Shown: piece by piece, positions 21,070 through 30,263 of the stretch
Layout: every line of letters begins with the position of its first letter
Numbering within the stretch: position 1 is the first letter of the stretch
Source: Humisphaera borealis
GTDB lineage: Bacteria > Planctomycetota > Phycisphaerae > Tepidisphaerales > Tepidisphaeraceae
Reading direction: 5' to 3'
Assembly (NCBI RefSeq): GCF_015169395.1
Contig: NZ_CP063458.1
Span: 806,001 to 870,000 of the forward strand
DNA: 64,000 nucleotides
Program-made: the position numbers and the translations under genes
Notes under the pieces: model-generated
Databases searched by the model: none
What the model saw: the letters and a program-made list of their open reading frames with translations, nothing else
Told to the model about the DNA's origin: nothing

Positions 21070-21456
21070 GGCTGTACGACTCTTTCCGCCGCGAACAATG
21101 GCGTACTACTCTGCGTCTTTTCGCCGGCTCGGCTGGCTTACGCGGGCGGCAAACGGCCGCCTCTGTGAAGAGTTGGTGTACCGGCAGGCGGTCAGTATCG
21201 GCAACGGTCGAAATCGAAGCACTTCACGGCTGGCCGCAGTTTCACTCTTCCCCTCCGCTCTACCGGCTCGTGCAGATGCCCGGTTGCCGGAAACTCCTGG
21301 CTCGGCGTCGTCGGTGAGGCACGAGTAGCCCGATTCGCCCCCACATCATGACCACGCTATCCGTCGGCACGAATCCCTCGTGCCGACTTCTTTCTCGATG
21401 GCCCCACAGTCCTCCCACCAGGAGTGCTGCTGGGCCATTCTGCTTTCAGGAGGTCT
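21070..21456. other. Intergenic region with palindrome
   Basis: About 390 bases between the DoxX gene start and the end of the DUF1501 gene. No convincing gene is present. GTCGGCACGA (21363-21372) pairs perfectly with 21378-21387 and is followed on the plus strand by TTCTTTCTC; a longer ATGGCCC/GGGCCAT pair lies at 21398-21438. The first hairpin resembles the dispersed intergenic palindromes elsewhere in this window. Confidence 0.5.
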
Positions 21457-22962
21457 CTAGCCGGCGGACGCGGAACGCTTCAGCGGCAGGGTGACGGGAT
21501 TCGCCAGGATCTCCGGGATTACGTGGCCGCCAACGTCAGTCAGGCGGAAGTCTCTACCGCTGTAACGATAGGTGAGCTTCTCGTGGTCGAGGCCGAGGAG
21601 GTGGAGAATGGTGGCGTGAAGGTCATTGACGTGAACCTTGTGTTCGACGGCCTTGTAGCCGAACTCGTCGGTCGAGCCGTGGTGGCAGCCGCCTTTGACG
21701 CCACCGCCGGCCATCCAGATGGTGAAGCCGTTGGGGTTATGGTCGCGGCCGACGGAACCCTGGCTGTCGCTGGTTCGGCCGAACTCGCCGCCCCAGATGA
21801 CAAGCGTGTCATCGAGCATGCCGCGCGATTTGAGGTCTGCCAGCAGGGCGGCCGCCGGCTGGTCGGTAGCGGCGGCACACGAGCGGTGGTTGGCCTCGAT
21901 GTTGTTGTGGCCATCCCAGGGTACGTCGCCGACGGACCCGTCGCCGGAGGATCCCCGGCCGGCGAAGATCTGCACGAACCTGACGCCGCGTTCCACCAGC
22001 CGCCGGGCGATCAGGCATTGGCGTGCGAAGGTCTCACACTCCTTGTTATCAATCCCGTAGAGCTTTTTGGTTGCTTCGGATTCCGACACATAATCCATCG
22101 CCTCAGGGGCGGTTGACTGCATGCGATATGCCAGTTCGAAGCTGTTGATCCGGGAGATCAGGTCGGCCTGGGTCGGTCGGGTGCGTGCGTGATCTGAGTT
22201 CACTTCCCGCAGCAGATCGAGTGCCGCGCGCTGCTGGGCGTCGGTTTCGTCCTTCGGGCGGACGAGGTTGTCGATCTCTTCCTTCCGGCGCGCGTCGAGT
22301 GCCAGCGCTCCATAGGTCTTTGGCAGAAACCCGGCCGACCAGATCTGGTCGTCGCCGCGAGGCTTCTGGCCGTGCATCACCACGTACGCCGGAAGGTTCT
22401 GGTTCATCGAACCCAGCCCGTAGGTTGCCCACGCGCCGGCGGCGGGGCGGCCGGGGACGGTGGACCCGCACATCAACTCGATGCTCGCCGGCGCATGGTT
22501 GTTCGCCCGCAGGTACATCGAGTGAATGAACGCCATGTCATCCACATGGCGGGACAGGTGGGGGAACAAGTCGCTCACCCACGAACCCGACTGGCCGTAC
22601 TGATTCCAGCCGAATGGGGACTTGAGGCACTTGCCCGAAGTGGTGAAGAAGCCGGTCTTGGAATCGCTGCCGGGCAGCTTCTCGCCGTGCATCTTCTGCA
22701 GGGTCGGCTTGTAATCGAACGTGTCCACCTGCGACGGAGCACCGGTCATGAAGAGCCAGATGACCGCCTTGGCGCGGGGCGCAAAGTGCGGCCCGCGGGC
22801 GGGGAGGGCATCGACCGATGGTGATGCGGGCGACGTCGCGGCACGGGTCGTCTCAGCCAGCATTGTTGCCAATGCCAGCGAGCCCAGCCCCATCCCGGAG
22901 TGCTGCAGAAACTTCCGGCGGGACGGCAGGGCGAGGTCACCAGGGGTGTAGTGATTGAACAT
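21457..22962 (-). CDS. DUF1501 family Tat-secreted protein
   Basis: The 501-residue protein belongs to a family that commonly accompanies PSCyt/PSD1 proteins and is structurally related to the sulfatase/alkaline phosphatase fold. A twin-arginine signal starts with PSRRKFLQHSGMGLGSLALATML. Typical family blocks are AVIWLFMTGAPSQVDTFDYKP, FPHLSRHVDDMAFIHSM, ANNHAPASIELMCGSTVPGRPAAGAWATYGLGS, and GEFGRTSDSQGSVGRDHNPNGFTIWMAGGGVKGG (which holds likely metal ligands). It lies 43 bases after the PSD1 gene on the same strand, so the two are an operon. The enzymatic activity is not established. Confidence 0.93.
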   Translation of the reverse strand: MFNHYTPGDLALPSRRKFLQHSGMGLGSLALATMLAETTRAATSPASPSVDALPARGPHFAPRAKAVIWLFMTGAPSQVDTFDYKPTLQKMHGEKLPGSDSKTGFFTTSGKCLKSPFGWNQYGQSGSWVSDLFPHLSRHVDDMAFIHSMYLRANNHAPASIELMCGSTVPGRPAAGAWATYGLGSMNQNLPAYVVMHGQKPRGDDQIWSAGFLPKTYGALALDARRKEEIDNLVRPKDETDAQQRAALDLLREVNSDHARTRPTQADLISRINSFELAYRMQSTAPEAMDYVSESEATKKLYGIDNKECETFARQCLIARRLVERGVRFVQIFAGRGSSGDGSVGDVPWDGHNNIEANHRSCAAATDQPAAALLADLKSRGMLDDTLVIWGGEFGRTSDSQGSVGRDHNPNGFTIWMAGGGVKGGCHHGSTDEFGYKAVEHKVHVNDLHATILHLLGLDHEKLTYRYSGRDFRLTDVGGHVIPEILANPVTLPLKRSASAG

Positions 22963-23005
22963 GACGGGTTCCGACTTCTGTGCTTCTGGGTACTGACGGC
23001 GGGCG

Positions 23006-26000
23006 TCAATCGACGTAAATGAACTCGTTCGAGCAAAGAATGATCATGCAGGCCTGCAAGAGCGCCCGCTCGGTTGCTGCCACTGTTGCCGCCGGGTTCT
23101 TGTCGGCCGGCTGAAGCTCGGCAATCTGGGTACGAATATGGCTCTCGAACAGGTTGCGTTCCCGGGCATTTGGAGAGCGGCCCAGCGCGATCTTGAACGC
23201 ATGGTCTACTGCCTCTTCCGTGGTCTTGGCGTCGGCCCGGGCGCGCTTGGCAAGCCGACTGGCGGTGTCGCGGACGAACGGGCTGTTCATGAGCGTCAGC
23301 GCCTGCGTCGGCACGGTTGTCGTTCCGCGGTCGCCGATGCTCTGGGTCGGCTCCGGCCCGTCGAAAAGGGTCATGAACGGCACCAGTTCGCTCCGTTTGA
23401 CGCGGAGGTAAACCGAGCGGCGTGGCGATTCGAGTGCGGCAACGCTCGGACCGTACAGTTGCGAATCCAGTCGACCGCCAACCACCAGCAGTGAATCGCG
23501 AACCGCTTCGGCTTCCAGACGCCGCGACGGCCGATGCCACCAGAGCTTGTTCTCGGGGTCACGCTGCATCGCGGCCGGGGCGTTGTCGGCGCCCTGCTGA
23601 TAGGCCGCGCTGGTCATGATCAGCCGGTGCAGCGGCTTGAGTTGCCAATTGTTCCTGATGAGTTCCGACGCGAGATAATCCAGCAGTTCCGGGTGCGTCG
23701 GCTTGTCTCCCTGTATACCGAAATCGTTCGGCGTGCGGACGAGGCCTTCGCCAAAGTGATACTTCCAGACTCGATTCACAATCACCCGCGCCAGCAGCTG
23801 TCCGGCACCTGCCTTGGTATCGGTGATCCAGTAGGCCAGGGCGACCCGGCCGTCGGGACCGGTCGGGGGTGTCGAGGGCGGCGTTGCCCTGGCCGCCCTC
23901 GCTGCGGATCGACCTCGGCCCTGCATCGGAGCTGCGGGGTTGCCCGGCGCAGCGGCGATGGTGTTGGCGGCATTGATCCACTGATCGGCCTCGCCCGTCG
24001 TCAGCACCTGAAGGAACGAAACGTCCGCCTTGCCCGCCTTGTTATCGACTTCGCCGCGCTTCAGGAGGTAGACATCGGCGCCGCCTGCACGCGTGGAATA
24101 GACGTTGATCAGCGGAGGGCGGGGACGCTTCATCTCCTGGTTCTGGAGGGCCGCCAGGAGACCAGAGGCCTTTTCGTCCACTGCGCCGAACCATCGCAGG
24201 AGGTGGTTCTTCGTCGGATCGGCTTGTGCCGCCGGAGTGGCTTGTTTGCTGGCGGCGGCGGGGCCACGATCGTTCGGCGTCACATTTGATGTCACCGCCG
24301 GGGTTCGCAGCATCGCCAGCAGTTCTCGCAAGTTTTGCGGCTCGACCGGCGTCTCAAGGGCCAGCGGATTCTCGGCATTTCCGAACGACAACCGCGCCTT
24401 GCCCAGGCCGAAGAAGCGGCTGAACTTCAGCTGTATTTCCAACTCTGTCCCGCCAGGGAAGCCGACCGACTGACCCTCGATGCCGAAGACGGCGGCGTGA
24501 TCGACACCCAACTTGGGTGATACGGCCCAGCCGGACTGAGGGCTGTTGTCCACAGCCGCCGATAAGGGGTAGTCCTTCTGTTCAAAGGTCGCCTTGACCG
24601 CGTTGAGCTTCAGCGTGATGGGCTTGGTCTTGTCGGCCGGATCGAGCGGCTTGGCGATGACCTTCAGGTCCGCCAGGACGAAGTTACCGTTGTCCGACAA
24701 TCCCGGGCCGTTCTTCGGCGATGCCTTGTCTGCCAGCGCGTCCAGGCGGATTTGGCTCAAGCCTGTCTGGAACGTCACCGCCTTGATGGTGTAGGTGTCG
24801 TCCTTTTCCTTGCCGCTTTCGTAACGAATGATCCCGCCGGCGGCGACGTGGAGCTGGGCCGAGACGGCCGACGCGCTGAGGACATCAAGCGCCTGCCATC
24901 TCGTTGCCGGCTCGTACTTGATCGTCGGGAGCTTCTGCGTCCGCCAGGCTTCGAGCCGGCCGGGCAGTTCGTCCCTGGTGTATGCCGCCAGCGCCTCGCG
25001 CATCGGCCGGGTGGCTGCTTCAAACGCTTCGACCTTTTGTTGCGTCTCCGCGTGGTTCGGATCGATTTTGACATCCCCGTGCTCGGTGCGTGCCAGCGCC
25101 GATGCCAGGCCGTAGTAGTCTTTCTGCGGAATCGGGTCGTACTTGTGTTCGTGGCAGCGGACGCACTTGAGCGTGGTCGCGAGCATCGCCTCCCCGGTGG
25201 TGGCGATCATGTCGTCCAGTTGGTCGTAGCGGATGCGCTCTCGTGTCTTGGCGGTGATCTGTCCCGGGTAGGGTCCGGATACGAGAAAGCCGGCCGCTGC
25301 GGCGCCTTCGAGCTCGCCGGGCATCAGCTTATCGCCGGCCAACTGCATGCGGACAAACTGGTCGTACGGCATGTCGTTGTTGATCGCCTTGATGACCCAG
25401 TCCCGATAGTGATAGGCGCCTGGCCGAAAGGCGTCGAACTCATATCCGCCGGACTCGGCGTAACGGACGACGTCGAGCCAGTGCCGGCCCCATCGCTCTC
25501 CGTATTGCTCGCTGGCCAGCAGCCTGTCGAGGAGCTTTCCGAAGGCGGTCGGCGACTCGTCGGCAAGAAACTCCCGCATCTGCTCGGGCGTTGGCGGCAG
25601 GCCGGTCAGATCAAAGTAAGCCCGGCGGGCGAGCTTCTCGCGCGACACCGGGGCGCTGGGGGCGATTCCGGCAGACTCCAACCCCGCGAGGATAAAGCGG
25701 TCGATGTCAGTCGTCGCCCAGGCGGTGTTCTTCACCTGCGGAATCGGAACCTTCTGTAGCGGGCGATAGGACCAGTGTTCGCGTCCTGCCACGATGTCGA
25801 TCTCTCGTTTTGCGATCGGTCCCCCGGTTCGGGGATCCGGTGCTCCCATGTCGATCCAGCGGGCGAAGTCGGAGATGACGGAATCAGGAAGCCGAGTCTT
25901 CGGCGGCATTTGCAGGTTGTCGTCGTCCCACTTCATCGCCTTGATAAGAAGGCTCTTCGCAGACTGCCCTGGCACAATGGCCGGTCCGGTGTCGCCACCT

Positions 26001-26230
26001 TTGAGCAGACCTTCGCGGGAATCGACATAAAGGCCGCCCTTGAGCTTCTTGTTCGTCACAGCCGCTGCCGAGTGGCACTGGTAGCACGACTCCACCAGTA
26101 CGGGACGAATTTTCTGCTCGAAGAACGCCGTCTGTTCGGGGGTGGGCAGACTCTGGTCCGAGGCAGTCGCGTGCCGAACCAATGCTGCCAGCATAAACGA
26201 GCCGACCGTGATGAAGAATCGATTGGTCAT
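23006..26230 (-). CDS. Secreted PSCyt1/PSCyt2/PSD1 dihaem-type protein
   Basis: The 1074-residue protein is a second member of the planctomycete DUF1549/DUF1553 family, not a close copy of the one at 318-3551. The start at 26230 is chosen for the signal sequence MTNRFFITVGSFMLAALVRHATAS. CYQCH lies at residues 49-53 in PSCyt1, a second CxxCH (CVRCHEHKYDP) in PSCyt2, and PSD1 occupies the C-terminal 300 residues (ARVIVNRVWKYHFGEGLVRTPNDFG). The central region has a beta-rich segment (about 440-620) and a Gly/Ala/Pro-rich linker (about 800). It is followed by the DUF1501 gene, the classic two-gene arrangement. Confidence 0.93.
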   Translation of the reverse strand: MTNRFFITVGSFMLAALVRHATASDQSLPTPEQTAFFEQKIRPVLVESCYQCHSAAAVTNKKLKGGLYVDSREGLLKGGDTGPAIVPGQSAKSLLIKAMKWDDDNLQMPPKTRLPDSVISDFARWIDMGAPDPRTGGPIAKREIDIVAGREHWSYRPLQKVPIPQVKNTAWATTDIDRFILAGLESAGIAPSAPVSREKLARRAYFDLTGLPPTPEQMREFLADESPTAFGKLLDRLLASEQYGERWGRHWLDVVRYAESGGYEFDAFRPGAYHYRDWVIKAINNDMPYDQFVRMQLAGDKLMPGELEGAAAAGFLVSGPYPGQITAKTRERIRYDQLDDMIATTGEAMLATTLKCVRCHEHKYDPIPQKDYYGLASALARTEHGDVKIDPNHAETQQKVEAFEAATRPMREALAAYTRDELPGRLEAWRTQKLPTIKYEPATRWQALDVLSASAVSAQLHVAAGGIIRYESGKEKDDTYTIKAVTFQTGLSQIRLDALADKASPKNGPGLSDNGNFVLADLKVIAKPLDPADKTKPITLKLNAVKATFEQKDYPLSAAVDNSPQSGWAVSPKLGVDHAAVFGIEGQSVGFPGGTELEIQLKFSRFFGLGKARLSFGNAENPLALETPVEPQNLRELLAMLRTPAVTSNVTPNDRGPAAASKQATPAAQADPTKNHLLRWFGAVDEKASGLLAALQNQEMKRPRPPLINVYSTRAGGADVYLLKRGEVDNKAGKADVSFLQVLTTGEADQWINAANTIAAAPGNPAAPMQGRGRSAARAARATPPSTPPTGPDGRVALAYWITDTKAGAGQLLARVIVNRVWKYHFGEGLVRTPNDFGIQGDKPTHPELLDYLASELIRNNWQLKPLHRLIMTSAAYQQGADNAPAAMQRDPENKLWWHRPSRRLEAEAVRDSLLVVGGRLDSQLYGPSVAALESPRRSVYLRVKRSELVPFMTLFDGPEPTQSIGDRGTTTVPTQALTLMNSPFVRDTASRLAKRARADAKTTEEAVDHAFKIALGRSPNARERNLFESHIRTQIAELQPADKNPAATVAATERALLQACMIILCSNEFIYVD

Positions 26231-26468
26231 ATCCGGAATCTTGCCTTCCTCCATCGGATTACCAGCTTTAAGGTCGTCTTGTTGGCACCTTTCTCTTTCC
26301 AAATCCGGTGATTGAACCCGACAGGTAGAATCCAGTACTCAGTCATTGTGGAATGCGATCGGTGGCGATCGTTCGATCCTCGTCATGGCCACGGCAGATC
26401 GGGTTGCCGCGTGGGCGACGTCGGTTCGTGCTGGATCGGCCCCTTGTATCCTGCCATCCGGCCACCCC

Positions 26469-26792
26469 ATGTCCGACGTCACGCGAATCCTCAGAGCGAT
26501 CGAGTCCGGCGACGTGCAGGCGGCGAGTGAACTGTTGCCTCTCGTCTGCGATGAACTACGGAAACTCAATCACCGACGCCCAGGCACGGGAAGCCGAGTT
26601 GAAGAAACGCATGCCGCATTCGCGGAAGCCCAGCGGCCGTTGGAAATGGCGGCCGGGCGCGTGGAGCTTCGGTAGAAGGCCCGAGTGCAGGCTGAAATCG
26701 TTCTCAGGGAACAATTTCAGGTCACAGGCGGGGGCATCCAGTGGGAGGTGAGGTCTGGATCGGCTGATCTCGCGCGGGTACCGACGCAGTAG
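26469..26792 (+). pseudogene. ECF sigma factor remnant fused to decayed coiled-coil fragment
   Basis: From an ATG at 26469 the first 33 residues (MSDVTRILRAIESGDVQAA, then SELLPLVCDELRKL) match the N-terminus of the planctomycete ECF sigma family, which normally continues with LAAQ and a full region 2. Here homology stops at about 26567. The next part reads as an Ala/Glu-rich coil (DAQAREAELKKR, then in another frame AAFAEAQRPLEMAAGRVELR), with an in-frame TAG at 26673-26675 and an apparent natural end at 26790-26792 after ARVPTQ. The locus is thus a deletion fusion of two dead fragments. The neighbouring IS5 element lies 45 bases downstream. Confidence 0.65.
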
Positions 26793-26833
26793 GGACAGAT
26801 CGGTCCAACTCGCGACGTTATGCTACAAATCTG

Positions 26834-27672
26834 CTAGGCTCTGTCTAATGGACCCAGAATCCTCAAGTATTTCAGCATGATTCCGAGTTTTACGAAGCCA
26901 AGGAAGCTTAGTCCGAGCTTTTCGTACCGGGTGGCCAGTCTCCGGCACTCTTTCAACCAGCCCACGGCCTGCTCGATGCGGGATCGTTTCCGGTAGGTTT
27001 TCTTGTCGAAACGTTCGCCTATGGGGCGTTTCTGGTTGCTCTTTCGCGGGATGACCGGCTCGATGCCGCAGTCTTTGAGGAACTCGCGAGTTGATTCGTA
27101 GCTGTATCCCTTGTCGCCTGCCAGTTGATCGGGCCAGCCGATCCGACGAGGTCTGCGGACACTGTGGATCAGGTTGTGGAGTTGCGTCGATTCGTGCGTC
27201 TGACCGGCCGTGAGGGTGGCTCCGAGGATAAGGCCCTTGCCGTCAGTAACCAGGTGGAGTTTCGATCCCCATCCGCCGCGGCTGCGGCCCAAATGGTGGT
27301 CGTCGGGTTCGAGGGTGTCGAGCGGGTGCTTTTTTTGCGAGCACCGGCCGCGGCCCGGCCGGCGCGGATGTTCGTGCCGTCGACCAGCCACAGGTCCCAG
27401 TCGATCTTGCCGGCCTTGTCCAGTCGGATCTGAAGGGCCTTGAGGATCTTGTCGAAGGTGCCGTCGCGACGCCAGCGGTTGAAGCGTTGGTTGACCGTTC
27501 CGAACTTGCCGTAGCGTTCGGGCAGGTCACGCCAAGGAGCGCCCGAGCGGAGAATCCAGAGCATGCCGTTGAGGACGGTGCGATGATTGAGCCACTTGCC
27601 GCCGCGAGCCTGCCTGGGAAACAGGTCCTTGAGAAGGGCCCATTGATCGTCCGTGATTTCGTAGCGAGCCAT
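26834..27672 (-). CDS. IS5-family transposase made by -1 frameshift (orfA/orfB)
   Basis: OrfA (27672 to 27169) begins MARYEITDDQWALLKDLFPRQARGGK, the DUF4096 domain, and contains the first catalytic Asp (LWLVDGTNIRAG). OrfB continues with HPLDTLEPDDHHLGRSRGGWG, the second Asp (LAGDKGYSYES) and the catalytic Glu (RSRIEQAVGWLKECRR). The frames meet at a run of seven A (27336 to 27330). A -1 shift there gives a 279-residue DDE transposase of normal length. The orfB stop codon TAG is at 26836-26834, inside the CTAG target duplication, so the host sequence finishes the protein. The orfA start has only a modest upstream ribosome site. Confidence 0.9.
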
Positions 27673-27761
27673 CAGAACCTCCGTGTGGAGGCAGCATGGC
27701 ATGCAATAATAGAAAGCGCAATTCCTAACGAGCGCCGAACTTGGCATCCATTAGACAGAGC
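26838..27761. mobile_element. IS5-family (IS427-like) insertion sequence, complete
   Basis: The 924-bp element has perfect inverted ends (GCTCTGTCTAATGGA at 26838-26852 and its complement at 27747-27761). It is flanked by CTAG on both sides (26834-26837 and 27762-27765), the four-base YTAR-type target duplication known for this IS group; the identity continues into TG/CA beyond it. One transposase spans the element in two overlapping frames. Perfect ends suggest a recent or still active copy. Confidence 0.92.
27330..27336 (-). promoter_or_regulatory. A7 slippery site for transposase frameshift
   Basis: In the orfA frame the codons read CGC AAA AAA AGC. A -1 slip of tRNA-Lys on the A run, or an extra A from transcriptional slippage, moves reading into orfB (AAG CAC CCG CTC). 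IS427-type elements are known to use such runs. Which mechanism acts here is not visible. Confidence 0.75.
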
Positions 27762-27825
27762 CTAGCACGCCTACGCCGTTCCGTACCTTTTCGTGCCGCT
27801 CCATACCACTTGCGACACCAACAAA

Positions 27826-27858
27826 AAACGCCCGTAAGTCGTTAACTTACGGGCGTTT
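27826..27858 (-). terminator. Terminator of tRNA-Leu
   Basis: A perfect 14-bp stem (AAACGCCCGTAAGT at 27826-27839 with 27845-27858) around a 5-base loop is followed on the minus strand by a further run of T (27823-27828 is all A). It lies 9 bases downstream of the tRNA 3' end. Confidence 0.88.
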
Positions 27859-27866
27859 CTAGATTA

Positions 27867-27949
27867 TGCGGCCGACAGGAGTTGAACCTGCACGTCTTGT
27901 GGACACTAGAACCTGAATCTAGCGCGTCTGCCAATTCCGCCACGGCCGC
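27867..27949 (-). tRNA. tRNA-Leu (anticodon CAG)
   Basis: Reading the minus strand, the acceptor GCGGCCG pairs with CGGCCGC and discriminator A, the D-arm is GGCGGAATTGGCAGACGC, the anticodon stem CTAGA/TCTAG carries loop TTCAGGT (CAG, complement of 27913-27915), and a long variable arm (TGTCCACAAGACGT) identifies a class II leucine tRNA. The T-arm is GCAGGTTCAACTCCTGT. No CCA is encoded. Confidence 0.97.
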
Positions 27950-28032
27950 GTGGGGAGGGGAGATACTATCCGATCCATCGATTTGGTCAAGACCGCCTGA
28001 TTTGTCCGTTTCAGCCGTGTCTTCTGATGATC

Positions 28033-28974
28033 TCAGGTTTTGAGGCCGAAGAGCCTGGCGGCTGTCTGGCCGAGAATCTTTGCCTGATCCGAGGCCGGCA
28101 GGTGTGCCAGATACTTGGAGGCGGCGTCGATTGCCGCACGGTAGGAAGCGCCCGTGGCGCCGGCGTCGAACCCGCCGCCATACATCAGCCGATCCGGGCC
28201 GAAGGTTTCGGTCAGACGCCTGATGGTCGCGGTGATATCGCGGTGAGGGTAGGTGGTCGTCGCGGGGATGGACGACAGCTTCATGACGGTGTTTCGGAAC
28301 CGCGACCATTTCACGACGCGATCGTACTCAGCGGGCGTCCCCTGGAAGGGCCGGCCCAGATGGTCGATCAGCACGGTGGTTTGGGGAAACGCCTCGATCA
28401 GTGGTTCGAAGCCAGGCGCGTAGCGCGGCTCGAAATGAAGCTGGATGGCCAGTCCGAGGTCGGCGGCCTGCTTCCAGAGGGCGCGCAGTTCCGGTTTGTC
28501 GAATGGGGGCAGGCGATCGGGCGCGTAGGCATGGATGCGGGCGGCGACGAGCGGCGTCCGCCGGGCGAGGTCGGCCATTGCGGTGAGCGATCCGGGACGA
28601 TCGGCAAAGAACAGGCACGTGCCCTTCAGTCGCCCCTTGCCGACCGCCAGGCAGTGCTCGAGGTATCGATGATCGTCCTGGTACGGCTCGGGATGGACGA
28701 CAATCGCGTGGGTGACGCCGGCTTCATCCATGCACTTGATCAGGTGCTCAGGGGTCGCCGCCGCCGGCGGGCGATAAGGGGCATTGGCGTGATATGGGAA
28801 CCGGCTGTCGTTATTGCCGGCGAAACAGTGGAGGTGAGTATCGACCCTTACCGCCGGCGCGGTTTCGGGCGGCGACGCCGCGCCCGCCGGCCAACCTCCG
28901 ATGGTGGCCGCTCCCGCCAACGCCGCACCCAGGATGTGCCTTCTGGTCAACGCATGCCCATGTGATCGAGTCAT
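28033..28974 (-). CDS. Tat-exported amidohydrolase (TIM-barrel, Amidohydro_2)
   Basis: The 313-residue protein starts at an ATG at 28974 and has a Tat signal (TRRHILGAALAGAATIGGWPAGAA). The mature part begins VRVDTHLHCFAG, the HxH metal motif of amidohydrolase-related TIM barrels, and contains HPEPYQDDHRYLEHC, LAIQLHFEPRY (His), TVLIDHLGRPFQGTPAEY (Asp/His) and GPDRLMYGGGFDAG (the family usually has GSDWP here). The absence of the final Asp in GGGFD-for-GSDWP form makes the exact metal set uncertain. Likely activities are lactonase or decarboxylase on small sugar-acid substrates. It is divergent from the DUF5522 gene. Confidence 0.8.
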   Translation of the reverse strand: MTRSHGHALTRRHILGAALAGAATIGGWPAGAASPPETAPAVRVDTHLHCFAGNNDSRFPYHANAPYRPPAAATPEHLIKCMDEAGVTHAIVVHPEPYQDDHRYLEHCLAVGKGRLKGTCLFFADRPGSLTAMADLARRTPLVAARIHAYAPDRLPPFDKPELRALWKQAADLGLAIQLHFEPRYAPGFEPLIEAFPQTTVLIDHLGRPFQGTPAEYDRVVKWSRFRNTVMKLSSIPATTTYPHRDITATIRRLTETFGPDRLMYGGGFDAGATGASYRAAIDAASKYLAHLPASDQAKILGQTAARLFGLKT

Positions 28975-29110
28975 GGTGGTAGTATCCCCGCGGTAGCAGA
29001 TTTGGGCGAGAGGCTCTGGCGAAATCCGTGACGCCGGATCGATGTCGCGTGTCGCCCGCCACCCGGTCGCCAGCTCGCCGTTCGTTTGCTCGTGTACACA
29101 GCAATCAGCT

Positions 29111-29326
29111 ATGGAATTCCGTCGTTCCGAGTCCTCGCAGCCGAATCCGACCGTCGCTTCGGCGAAGGGCGTCAACACGCCTCTGGTAGAAAACGTGGAC
29201 TACTACATCGAGCAGGGGCGGTGGGTGTTCACGGCCGTTTTCCACAGGAAGCGCGGTCACTGCTGTGGCTCGGGCTGCCGTCACTGTCCTTACGAGCACT
29301 GCAACGTTCCGCCGGCTGACGATTGA
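29111..29326 (+). CDS. Small Cys-rich DUF5522-like protein
   Basis: The 71-residue soluble protein contains VDYYIEQGRWVFTAVFHRKRGHCCGSGCRHCPY, a block with four to five closely spaced Cys (CCGSGCRHC) typical of a small conserved family (DUF5522). The Cys cluster suggests metal binding, which is untested. It is 140 bases upstream of recO on the same strand and may share its transcript. Start chosen at the ATG at 29111; the frame is open upstream but without family similarity. Confidence 0.75.
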   Translation: MEFRRSESSQPNPTVASAKGVNTPLVENVDYYIEQGRWVFTAVFHRKRGHCCGSGCRHCPYEHCNVPPADD

Positions 29327-29466
29327 GTTCCCCGGCACGGCAGATGCTGCACGACGGACACGGGCCGTGCCACCCCAGGTCTTTTGGCGGCGTACGGCAG
29401 CCTGGCCTATACTTAGGGGTTCAAAGCGGGATCGCCGCACACCCGGCCAGCCTCACGACCGCCAAC

Positions 29467-30237
29467 ATGCCCCTCGTTCGCGACCGCTGCATCTGCCTCC
29501 GCATCACCGAGTATAGCGAGACCTCGCAGATCGTAACGCTGCTGTCGCGCGACGTCGGCGTCGTTCGGGCGATCGCCAAGGGCGCCCATCGCAAGACCAA
29601 GGCCGGTGCTGGCAAGTTCGACGGCGGGATGGATTACCTGGAAGTCGGCGAAGCAGTCTTCATCTTCGACCCGGCCAAGGAAATGGCCACCCTCACCGAG
29701 TGGACGCTGCGCGAAGGGCACCTGGCACTGCGCAACACGCTCCGCGGCATTTATCTCGCGCTCTATGCCGGCGAACTGGTCGATCGGCTGTTCGAACTGC
29801 ATGACCCCCATCCCGAAGTCTTCGACCGCCTCGAATCGACCCTGCCGCTGCTGGCAACCGATCGGCGGGAGCAGGCGTTCCTGGCGCTGGAACTCGAAGT
29901 ACTGCGCGAGTCGGGGTATCTCGCCGAGCTCGACATTTGTGTCGAATGCGGTCGGCCGGCGGGGGGAACGCCGATGTCGTACTTCTCGGCGAAGCTGGGA
30001 GGCGTCGTCTGTCGCGACTGCGAGGCGGTCGTGCCCGATCGGCGGACGATCGACAACCGTCTCGTGCGAATCGTGCAGGGGATCCTGAAGCTTCCGCGAC
30101 ACAGCGGCACCACGCTGCGCCTGCCGTTCCTCACCCGTCATCAGACCGATCCGATCAACCGCATGCTCGCCGACCATGTGCAGCACACACTCGGACGGGG
30201 ACTGGCGATGGGGCGGTGGGTTTTGGGAAACTCGTAG
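29467..30237 (+). CDS. recO: DNA repair protein RecO
   Basis: The 256-residue protein helps RecR load RecA on SSB-coated gaps. It shows an N-terminal OB fold (RDRCICLRITEYSETSQIVTLLSRDVGVVRAIAKGAHRKTK), a helical middle (LFELHDPHPEVFDRLESTLPLL) and a zinc site formed by CVECG and CRDC (residues about 158-186). The C-terminal part is helical. Length is normal for the family. It starts at 29467; a longer open frame upstream lacks similarity. Confidence 0.93.
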   Translation: MPLVRDRCICLRITEYSETSQIVTLLSRDVGVVRAIAKGAHRKTKAGAGKFDGGMDYLEVGEAVFIFDPAKEMATLTEWTLREGHLALRNTLRGIYLALYAGELVDRLFELHDPHPEVFDRLESTLPLLATDRREQAFLALELEVLRESGYLAELDICVECGRPAGGTPMSYFSAKLGGVVCRDCEAVVPDRRTIDNRLVRIVQGILKLPRHSGTTLRLPFLTRHQTDPINRMLADHVQHTLGRGLAMGRWVLGNS

Positions 30238-30263
30238 ATCGGCGACGCGCACGTCTCCTGTCC

